Assembly (NCBI GenBank): GCA_963662175.1 | Contig: OY759218.1 | Span: 14,536,480 to 14,600,479 of the forward strand | Origin: Aradus depressus | Lineage: Eukaryota; Arthropoda; Insecta; Hemiptera; Aradidae | Length of the DNA stretch: 64,000 nt | Reading direction: 5' to 3' | Shown here: positions 57,157-64,000 of the stretch, piece by piece | Position numbering within the stretch: position 1 is the first letter of the stretch | How the letters are laid out: each line of letters begins with the position of its first letter | Position numbers and translations under genes: made by a program | Notes under the pieces: generated by a model | Told to the model about the DNA's origin: nothing | What the model saw: the letters and a program-made list of their open reading frames with translations, nothing else | Database searches by the model: none

Positions 57157-59556
57157 TTGAAACTCAGTTTAAACTTAGCGGCTAAAATGTACAAGAGCAG
57201 ATTCCATATTTGTATTCCCTGTATTGTACCCAAGGACATTAAAGATTAGAAAAAGGAGTATATAGCGTGGCAGTTATAGACTTATTTTCTTTGAATAGAG
57301 CTTGTTGGACTACTGTCGTTTTGAAAATGCACATACGTGAATTCAGAAGTCTGCTGTCGTAGGACGCTGATTTTCGGCCAAATAGCCTAAACAGGAGGGT
57401 CCCTCTTAATAACTGTCAATGGAATGAAAATAGTTAAATCTGGCAAACCAAAAGATGGGTTTAGAGGGAGAGCGGAAACGTAGTTTGTAAATAACAATTT
57501 AGTACAAGTAAATTGTCGGTGATTCACTGACGAATTGTATGGATTCCAGATCTACTTGTGAAAATTCTAATAGAAAGAATACACCCACAACTACTTGACA
57601 GTATTTTCACTAAATTGATCAAAAGTTACAAGTCGATATTGTTTCGGTGTGTGTTGACACGATAATTCACAATAGAATGTATATATCGACATGAAATTTT
57701 GAAACTTTTTTATTATATCCTGATTCAGCGACAACTTTTTATAGTTATTTTTAAACTTTCAGGTATGCAAAGATCGAGGAGGGCTGATAGCCCGGGACGG
57801 GCTCGTAGTGATCGTTTATCCAGCACCCCGCGTGCTCTACAATGTGGAGTTCAGTATAAAATTGGGGATAGACTACGGCCTCTTCACGGAGAGTCCCACC
57901 TTACAGAGGTCCTTTGTCGAGAAGCTGGCCTCCTTGTTCGGGGACCGGAACACCAACTGGGTGGTACTCAGTGGAGTGTCCCCAGGATCTACTGTCGTTA
58001 CCTGGCACAACAAGAGCCTACCAACCAACGTCTGCCCTGATAGCAAGATACGACAACTCCGACAGGTTTGTCAGTTTGGTTTTCCATTCCTTCCCACATG
58101 TAATATTTTATCATTCAGACAAAGAGGAAAGGTGAAAATTTAGTTTATTTCTAAATTATATTAATTAGAACTGGGATCGTGCATTGCCAATGATTCACCA
58201 ACGAATTAATTTTTTTAGATAATTCTCGGGGACGATGAACGGGTGACCCCTCGAGTAGTGCAGATACTCGGTGAGGAGTTCCCGGTGGTGAGTGCCAGAC
58301 TGACCCCAACAGGGCTCTGTCAGGGTACACTGTCGGAGGTGGCTGGAGGTGGAAGTGAAGTTGCTGCTAGTGACGTTACGCCCATCACCCACTCAGACCA
58401 GTACATCATCGGACTCATCATCCCAGCCATCGTCATCTCAGTGATGCTCCTTTCTGCCGGACTGGTCGCCTGCATCTTGTATCGGCGAAGGAGAACAGGC
58501 AAGATCAAATGTTTTACTCTCAATAACAATTGAACGGATAAACCTATAAATTCACCATTTTAAATCTATGACTTATTCATCCTAACTTGGAAGTGTTTAG
58601 ATCTCTGCGAAAATCGGATATAAATAAAGACCACTTTACTTGAAAGTCTAACTAAATGTTTGTAAATATCTCTTACAAATTTCGGTTACATCAAAAAATT
58701 CTTTTAACAAAACTTGTAGAGACATTTATATAAAATAATTACCCTCTAAAATCTACAATTGTAAAACTTTTAATACTAACACGTGAGCCAACTCACATTT
58801 TCTTCGATTCGATATCTGCAGCGACTAAAATCTAGTATTTAAAAAATTATTTATAATTTAATTTTGGCTTTTTTATTTGTCTATGAATAGCTACATCTTT
58901 CTTTCATGATTTCGTAAGTTGTCAGATTTATGAGATTTTTCCCAATAACCGTCTTCATAAGCCAAGTTGTAGACCAATGTTTGATACATTTTCTTATTTT
59001 ATGTGAAGATGGTGAGTCTCACTGAAAAATTGACCCTTACACAAAATATTCTTCATGAAATTTTCAAACATCGTTTAGACCCAGATTTCCGATAGATCCA
59101 AAGCGAACAAAGTTATAACATACTAAAGAATGTTGAATGGAGATGTAGCACATTCTTCTAGGACCGACAGCTCGGATTCCTCAGTTGACATTTCTGCCCA
59201 ACTTATAAAAATTTCAATTTTTGTAATTTGTTCGTTTTGCTTATTTAGGTAAGATGTCTGTCGGGGACGAGGATGAACGACAGACCTTCCGAAGCAAGGG
59301 TATCCCCGTCATCTTTCAGGATGAACTGGATGAGCGACCGGAGCCATCCAACAAAAGTCCGGTAATCATGAAGGAAGAGAAACCGCCTTTACCACCTCCT
59401 GAGTACCAGCGGATACCACTGGCGACCACAGCGCTTCTGTCTGATACAGAGGACTCTCCCTATCAGCCGCCTCCCCCCTTTACTACCAGCAGGGACTCAG
59501 CTCGTCCCAAGCCCACCCCGACCTACCGCATCCCTCCCCCGTATGTACCCCCTTAA
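43486..59556 (+). CDS. Dg: Dystroglycan (Dg)
   Basis: Exons: 43486-43720 (ATG 43520), 46441-46647, 46983-47111, 47518-47637, 48164-48322, 49463-49720, 50287-50385, 50895-51076, 51461-51604, 53575-53917, 55226-55426, 56005-56175, 57763-58065, 58219-58498, 59249-59556 (TAA). They encode 1,034 residues. Dystroglycan is the transmembrane receptor that links extracellular matrix laminin-type domains to dystrophin. Visible parts: signal peptide ([15 protein letters not shown]), N-terminal cadherin-like domain ([20 protein letters not shown]), a SEA/S6-like part ending RPKR|E, a furin-type site, a short Ser/Thr/Pro-rich mucin part, two cadherin plus SEA-like modules, a transmembrane helix, a basic juxtamembrane RRRR, and a PPPYVPP C-terminus that binds the dystrophin WW domain. 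Exon phases agree throughout. All introns are GT-AG except the last (GC-AG). Confidence 0.95.
44141..45995 (+). pseudogene. piggyBac transposase, disrupted
   Basis: The open frame from ATG 44411 covers an acidic N-terminal part ([18 protein letters not shown]) and the start of the DDE_Tnp_1_7 fold. It shifts frame at about 45085-45115 and continues to TAA 45993-45995. Acidic catalytic positions are visible in [18 protein letters not shown] and GGTDSFDQ. The C-terminal Cys-rich domain of classic piggyBac is missing or very short. A 19-codon frame at 44141 ([16 protein letters not shown]...) is probably the true N-terminus, cut off by the insertion at 44197-44421. Two lesions make the copy inactive. 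Confidence 0.85.
44185..44433. mobile_element. Family A insertion inside piggyBac, 12-bp target duplication
   Basis: 225 bp (44197-44421) lies between two copies of AATTTTGGACGA (44185-44196, 44422-44433). The insert is a snap-back: an inverted left half ending near 44310, and a right half that matches 19529-19696 (GTGAAATTAGACAATAC, TTTCACAATATCTCTGCAAT). Confidence 0.85.
46110..46380. repeat. Repeat family B copy with a 16-base G run
   Basis: GTATAGGGAAAGTTATGTAA, then ATAACTCCCGATAGAATGAA, GGACGACACC, and G46342-46357, shortly before Dg exon 2. Confidence 0.85.
47255..47460. repeat. Imperfect palindrome in Dg intron 3
   Basis: TCAATCAGAAACTT near 47333 pairs with AAGTTTCTGATTGA near 47398; outer parts also pair (CAGTATCTATAAT with ATTATAGAAACTG). 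The entry GACGTTTCGGGAA...CTCCCATCATCA recurs near 54110, so it is a dispersed repeat. Confidence 0.7.
48475..48947. mobile_element. GC-rich insertion flanked by AT microsatellites
   Basis: 48580-48935 is far more GC-rich than its surroundings (blocks such as GGCGGTCGGCGGGGCCCCCG) and lies between TA repeats at about 48476-48490/48560-48577 and 48937-48948. It has retroelement-like composition, but no domain I can name. It sits in Dg intron 5. Confidence 0.5.
49383..49406. repeat. 24-base poly-G tract
   Basis: Pure G run on the + (coding) strand, 57 bp upstream of Dg exon 6. Confidence 0.95.
51851..53548. repeat. Tandem array of ~520-bp units with a CCCGGCGTTGCCCGGG hairpin
   Basis: Units begin TAGCAGTAATACCCGGCGTT at about 51851, 52372 and 53024, and end in TTTCAGCTTTATATATATGA. 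The second unit is about 128 bp longer because an internal block (GATTGCGTGGGTGGATGCTG region) is present one more time. The last unit ends 26 bp before Dg exon 10. No frame. Confidence 0.92.
53575..53917 (+). CDS. Dg: Dystroglycan exon 10: cadherin end and first SEA-like module
   Basis: Completes the cadherin-like fold begun in exon 9 ([14 protein letters not shown]) and adds a SEA-like part ending [19 protein letters not shown]. That parallels [19 protein letters not shown] in exon 13, but the Gly-Ser cleavage pair before the strand is not present here (TTDPIYFSW). Confidence 0.9.
54700..55200. repeat. Diverged repeat family B copy
   Basis: Shares ATGAATTTATCGACATGAAA-type and CCTCCAGAGGTCCTTATTTA-type landmarks and a G-rich block. 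More decayed than other copies. Confidence 0.55.
55500..56004 (+). other. Dg intron 11, short dispersed repeats
   Basis: Contains a GC-rich palindromic patch (CCGCCGAAGGCC near 55760) beside TA repeats. No exon seen apart from the flanking ones. Confidence 0.4.
56241..56345. repeat. Dispersed repeat ending in a T run
   Basis: Matches 38455-38540 (GCATCTTTCGCTTGGCAAGA), followed by T56324-56345. Confidence 0.6.
56950..57020 (+). repeat. Family A fragment
   Basis: TTTCTTTATTTTTTATTAAG followed by TGTTTCACAATATCTCTGCA, as at 28500-28545. Confidence 0.65.
57119..57150. repeat. 32-base poly-T tract
   Basis: Pure T run in Dg intron 12. Possibly the A tail of a minus-strand retroposon, but no body is recognisable beside it. 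Confidence 0.9.
57300..57700. repeat. Decayed repeat family B copy
   Basis: Contains GTCGGTGATTCACTGACGA (near 57516) and AATGTATATATCGACATGAA (near 57675), just before Dg exon 13. Confidence 0.6.
57763..58065 (+). CDS. Dg: Dystroglycan exon 13: alpha/beta cleavage module
   Basis: Contains [20 protein letters not shown]. The Gly-Ser pair before TVVTW is at the position where vertebrate dystroglycan is autocleaved into alpha and beta subunits. Asn-linked site HNKS follows. Cleavage here is an inference from family alignment. Confidence 0.88.
58219..58498 (+). CDS. Dg: Dystroglycan exon 14: transmembrane segment
   Basis: Encodes the juxtamembrane ectodomain (a Cys at GLCQG), the hydrophobic helix [20 protein letters not shown] and the stop-transfer RRRRTG. 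Ends at 58498 with AACAG|GCAAGA, a GC donor. If this donor is not used the frame continues for ten more codons and stops at TGA 58531-58533. Confidence 0.92.
58493..58505 (+). promoter_or_regulatory. GC-type 5' splice site of the last Dg intron
   Basis: ACAG|GCAAGA: outside the C at +2 it matches the donor consensus well, as GC donors usually do. The acceptor TTATTTAG is at 59248. No GT in the right frame and phase is near. Confidence 0.85.
58534..59248 (+). other. Last Dg intron, downstream part
   Basis: AT-rich. The segment near 58790-58840 resembles one near 60255-60320 (TCGATATCTGCAGCGACT against TCTATATCTGTAGCGGCT). No exon. Confidence 0.45.
59249..59556 (+). CDS. Dg: Dystroglycan exon 15: cytoplasmic tail
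   Basis: Continues [22 protein letters not shown] and [11 protein letters not shown], then Pro-rich blocks [17 protein letters not shown] and the terminal PPPYVPP. These match the conserved beta-dystroglycan tail that binds dystrophin and SH3/WW partners. Stop TAA at 59554-59556. Confidence 0.95.
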
Positions 59557-61190
59557 TTGGGCACAGAGTCTAGCCGGGGTGTCCGATCTTGAACTCGAGC
59601 AATTGTTGTACCTTCTAAACCCGTGGAGATTTGAACATTTTCCAAATATGTTGAAGCTCTCAACGAGTTCTTTCTATGTGTGTAATCAAAGCCTAGAAAA
59701 ACCTTAGTATTTGAAAATGAAATTTGAGATTGAAAGTGAGGTTTTTTAAACATATAGTTTTTTGTCACTAATTTTATATTACTTTTTCTATTGAATTCAT
59801 CGCAAAATACAACATACTGATCTTTCAGGTGTTCTTTGTTTCACAAGATATAAGCTTTTAAAGTTAACTTCTTCGAGTAAAATAGTTATTTCGGATTAAT
59901 ATTTAAGTTCAAGACTTTTATGAAGAACATGAATTTTTTATTTTAATTCAGTATTTTGACGCACGCAGACTATATAAATTATTTCGTGTCTTCTTTATAG
60001 AAGTGAAATTGAATAGAATTTTGATGCATTTAAATCAAATTAAAACGAAATAACTAATAATTTTTGGAAGTCAAATAGCAAACCTTAAATGTCTTTGAAT
60101 TGAAGATGATTTTGAAAAAACCGTTCGTTGCGTCGACGTCCGAAGAAAACATTCTATAAAAACAATAACATAAAACAATTTGGAAAACACATCTTTCAAT
60201 ATTTATTTTACCTACTAAAACCTTCAATTTTCAACTTTAAATGCAACTAAGTGATAGCTGAGACAACTCCCCACGTTTTTCATCGGATGCTAAGATTCTA
60301 TATCTGTAGCGGCTTAGGAGTTATCACAAAGTTGGCCATCTTAATTGGTACACCCTGTGAATCTGTGCACTTTCATAATCAAGTACCCCTTTGTACAATC
60401 CTAGACACGGGGGAGTATGAGTGTATCTAGCAACCAGAGCACTTATATATTAATAGAGGGGACTCGCATAGCAAGGACTCAACACGTCACAAGCCACCTC
60501 ATATAATTTATAATGCATCTAAAACTGAAATTGAAAGCTTGAAAATCACACATGTTTCATTCTAATATGATCAGCCGCTAATAAAAAAAAAATTGTCTGG
60601 TCACTTGTAAGTTTAAACCCTGTATATTTGTATCCGTTCATAATAATTCACATAATCGGTAATTGTATTAATAATTTTTAAGTACATATATTTGTGTTCT
60701 GACTGACTGTGTCTTTTATCGAAAATCATTTATTTCTTATTCTAATGAATGTTAAATTTATCCTCATTTTTCCGCCGGTTTTTTTTTCGTCACACCCATC
60801 GTTACCTCAATACGTTTTAAGGGAAATATTATTGTCATTTTGTGAGTGGTCAGTTTTGTAAAATCTATTAAGGCAAGGTAGACTCATTGTACAACTCATG
60901 AATAGGGCTTTCATTTATGTATTATACAATATTAGTAGGTTGGTGTATTAACTGTTTAGTGGTAAACATTCAAAATGGGACACAAATTAGTTCATGTAGA
61001 GAAAAAAATGTGTTAGTGCAGCTAAACCATAAACTTTTGGAGAGCACTACACTTCTTTCCATGTTGATCGTATCTTAGAATAAAAATTAGATTATCTGAA
61101 GCATTTTATGAAGAAAATTCCATCCTGCACAGATTTTATAATAGCATCTATCTCTATCGCGAATAAAGTATATATAGTCAACAACTGTTT
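59557..61190 (+). other. Probable Dg 3' UTR
   Basis: No further coding sequence follows the stop. A clean AATAAA at 61162-61167, followed by a TGT/T-rich stretch, is a good poly(A) site. Earlier signals cannot be excluded. Confidence 0.5.
61162..61167 (+). terminator. Candidate poly(A) signal of Dg
   Basis: AATAAA with a GT/T-rich element (TGTTTGTCAAATGTTTTTTC) about 20-40 bp downstream. Confidence 0.45.
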
Positions 61191-62580
61191 GTCAAATGTT
61201 TTTTCATTTTGTTTTTATTCTACGTCTCATTAATTTATTATTGATTTGATAAGTAATGCCTAAATTTAAAATTGAATAGATTGAACAAAAAAACAAACAT
61301 TAATAACTTGAGTGACAATAATAAAAACGCGAAATTATATTAGACTTCTAAGAATGTATTCAAAATGAATTCTCAATTCGTATCTAATGAGAAGAGTAGC
61401 TTTTTCTATAATTGTTCGGTCTAGGTTTTATCGTTGTCGTTTGTGCTTGTGGAAATAGTATCATTGCTTGTATATTGCTTGATTTTAATAAATTAAAAGT
61501 AGTGCATAAAATCGTTGTGAAGAAAAAAAAGAGCTCTTCATTGCATTTTTTATTGTTAATAGTTTTGTTATTTATAAGACAAGCATTTCGACATTAAATT
61601 TCTATATCAGGAAGCAGAGGGTAACTGGAAGTATAGAAAAAAATATATAAAAACAATTTATAAGTGTAAGTTCCGTGATTTTTTTAAACACCTTAAAAGG
61701 CTATATAATGTTATTTTTATAATAAATGGGAGTTTTATTTATTTAATTTTAAATTAAATATTGACAGTTTGAGTAAATTTTAAGGAAATGTGTATCCTAG
61801 GCCCGGATTTTTACATATTTTAAGGATTTTTTTCATGATGCATATTTTGGATAATTCGTGAAATAACTTTTCTTAGTATAATAATTTACACTAATGAGAG
61901 AAATTAATTTATTATTATCATAATTAAAAAAATTCCCCAAAATATTTTTTTCTAGAGTTTTTGAACATAATCTAGAAAACAAACCGCAATGAATATCATT
62001 TTTTATTATAACAATTGTTAATTTAGTTGTTACAAATTGTTTCAACAAAAAATTGAGTTATAAATATTAGTTTCTCAGTTTAAAGCAAATATCCCCCTGT
62101 TTTTATTCACATTTATGTAAATAATTTGCGATTTTTACCACGCATTGATCCGGGTCCTATTTAGAAAATAATATTTTGAAAGCCGGAAGGCAAGTGAATT
62201 TTTCAAATAAACTTTCATGTATTATATGTTATTTTATTTTTCGCAGCTGTATTTTATCAAATTAGTGAAGTAAAATTTTTTTTAGTGAGCATTGACGCCT
62301 GTAACCTGTTCCCTTAGTTGATGTATGTTAAATACGTTTGAGTAATATATCCCTTTAGTAATCTTGATGTCATCTTTTTGAATTGTAGGTATCATATTTT
62401 CACTGTGTGAGTTATGATTTTATTATATTTCCTTAAAATGTTTCTTGAAATTATTCAGATTGTTAATAGCTTTATTATATTTCAAATGTTATTTTATATA
62501 TGTCTTATAAAGAAAACTATCATTGGTAGGCGCCGAAATTCCTTATGGAGCCTAGAGGGAAACCTTTCAATGAGAGCTAA
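61191..62580. other. AT-rich intergenic DNA, no gene seen
   Basis: Only short, low-complexity open frames. Confidence 0.5.
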
Positions 62581-62582
62581 TA

Positions 62583-62950
62583 TACAGGGTGGCCTCGTTC
62601 GTGATTGAGACAACTTATAGCAAATTTAATTATGAGTAAAAAGTTCCTTTAATCCTTAAGCGAAGACTTTAATCCTTAATACTCACTTTGATTTAAAAAA
62701 TAAGTTAAATACATAATATGTAGGAAAAACAACGCTTTACAACTTTTATCTGAATGTGTTGTTTGAGTTGTAGTAGAGTTATTTAGCAAAATGTACTGAA
62801 AACGTTTGTTTCATAAGTTTTTTGGTTGTAGGTTTTTTAATGAAACATTTGCGGACCTATGTTTATAGGAACGTTTTTACTCAAAATTAAATTTGGTGTA
62901 AGGTCGCAGTTTGTTTACTATAAACGTGGCCAACCTGCGGAAGCAGGGAA
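62583..62950. mobile_element. Fold-back MITE, about 370 bp
   Basis: Left arm GGTGGCC...AAATTTAATTATGAGTAAAA (from about 62588) pairs with the right arm TTTTACTCAAAATTAAATTT...GGCCAACCT (to about 62940). It begins with ATACAGGGTG-type text common at arthropod DNA-transposon ends. Confidence 0.65.
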
Positions 62951-63667
62951 AATATGTTCGCTATTCAGAGGTGACCCCTATATATAATAGTTCAGGAAAA
63001 TTCATAAGAAATTTCCCATATAGAACTCTCATCGACCCGGCACCATAAATAATAAAATTTGTATTATGCGTTTTTCAAATAATTCCAAAGAATTGTAATC
63101 TTATAGCACAAAAATCAATAAAATTAGTTTAAATTAAAAAATAAATAACCATTATAACAAATATTTATTTTCTTATTTATTTGATGTTTTTTAATTATTA
63201 TATTGAAATAATTTCCTATTAAAAATAATGACAATGTATTAGTCTGAGAGGGTGAGGCGCTACAGCCTTCTGACGTGTGAAGAGAGACTTGACACAGGAT
63301 GACTCCGGATTCGGGGCTGTCTCCATATTGTAGTCGTAATTGGTCCCAGATAATAGATTACCTGACTCAATTCAAGTCTGATTTCTGTGTTATGTCGTCC
63401 TTAGTTTTGATATTATCTTATTATGTATTTTTTGAAACTAGTTGAACGTAAATTGATCTTATTTATACAATTTCTTTTAAAAAGGTTAAATCTAATAAAA
63501 TTCACCATAAGGCCATTAAACGTTAACTGACATAAACGAAACAATCTTTGCCTTCTCTTACTTTTAAGATAGTAGTAGTCTTTTGTATGTTGAATTTTAA
63601 TTAATGTATTTAATAACTTGCCCTAAATGTTAGTTTCCTATGAATAATTTGTAAAGTTATTCTTATT
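62951..63667. other. AT-rich intergenic DNA
   Basis: No gene seen. A GC-richer patch at 63240-63365 (GAGGCGCTACAGCCTTCTGA) is unassigned. Confidence 0.4.
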
Positions 63668-63801
63668 CAGAGTTGGGCTTACTGATTAATTATTTATGAC
63701 ATTACGTAATTGATTACGATTGTAATCATGATTACTATTATTAATTATTAAGTGATTAATCTAACTTAATGATTAATCTGATTAAGTTTTGTCCAACTCT
63801 G
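63668..63801. mobile_element. hAT-type MITE, 134 bp
   Basis: Ends CAGAGTTGGGC (63668-63678) and GTCCAACTCTG (63791-63801), the hAT-like CAGAGTTGGG terminus, with an interior of GATTA/TAATC motifs. An 8-bp target duplication is not convincing. Confidence 0.8.
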
Positions 63802-64000
63802 TTATTACTTTATATCGGCTAATTTTGAGTGGTTCTAAGTGGTAGTGTGTGTTATTTGAACTAATATTTAATATACGAATGACTGATATACAATTTCATA
63901 TTAGGATCAATACCATGTCAAATCAACCATTTTCTGAACCTTTTATGATTTTCTCTACATAAGTTGAACATAGTGAAAATACAAATAGTACAAGTTCTCA

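Noticed and set aside
59553..59768. Minus frame across the Dg stop
   Set aside because: Antisense to the 3' end of dystroglycan with no supporting motif.
1..64000. CRISPR array or bacterial operon
   Set aside because: No regularly spaced short repeats with unique spacers, and gene structure is intron-rich and eukaryotic.

Overview
The window is eukaryotic nuclear DNA from an arthropod, most likely an insect. Coding sequence sits in many small exons with GT-AG introns. The background is AT-rich and crowded with arthropod-type mobile DNA (I-, R1- and Jockey-like LINEs, a Ty3/gypsy element, piggyBac, Harbinger, hAT-type MITEs and a tRNA-derived SINE). I cannot fix the order or species from sequence alone.

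Three host genes are supported. (1) On the + strand, about 4128-31443, lie 27 phase-compatible exons of a gene that starts to the left of the window. Its C-terminal third resembles ATR-interacting protein (ATRIP/mus304), but that name is tentative. (2) On the - strand, 40385-36611, is a four-exon gene for the nucleolar methyltransferase RRP8. (3) On the + strand, 43486-59556, are 15 coding exons of dystroglycan, from signal peptide to the C-terminal PPxY motif.

Layout. 1-3770: two degenerate LINE fragments. 4128-31443: the ATRIP-like gene. Its fourth intron as numbered in this window (7977-17778) holds a full-length I-like LINE on the - strand with a 12-bp target duplication. A Ty3/gypsy element with 161-bp LTRs sits inside the ORF1 of that LINE, and a 1,006-bp near-perfect inverted duplication sits inside the Ty3 element. 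Other introns hold a SINE, a small element with a 13-bp target duplication, a 142-bp tandem array and copies of an unclassified interspersed repeat that often carries a poly-G run. Exons 20785-22814 are a recent tandem expansion of a two-exon module. 31444-35800: fold-back elements, a second 5' piece of the I-like LINE and a Harbinger fragment. 36611-40385: RRP8. 40940-42405: a transposase fragment and a LINE fragment. 43486-59556: dystroglycan. Its first intron carries a piggyBac element with readable ends, which is broken by a frameshift and a 225-bp insertion. Its ninth intron carries about 1.7 kb of roughly 520-bp tandem repeats. Its last intron uses a GC donor. 59557-64000: 3' UTR and intergenic DNA with two MITEs.

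The host genes show no operon-like relation. RRP8 and dystroglycan diverge head to head, about 3.1 kb apart between RRP8 exon 1 and the first dystroglycan exon seen. I found no CRISPR array, rRNA or intact tRNA gene, and no clear new biological system. The strongest unusual observations are the inverted duplication in the gypsy element, the exon-module expansion, the GC-AG intron that could give a short-tailed dystroglycan, and a small insertion family with 12-13-bp target duplications.
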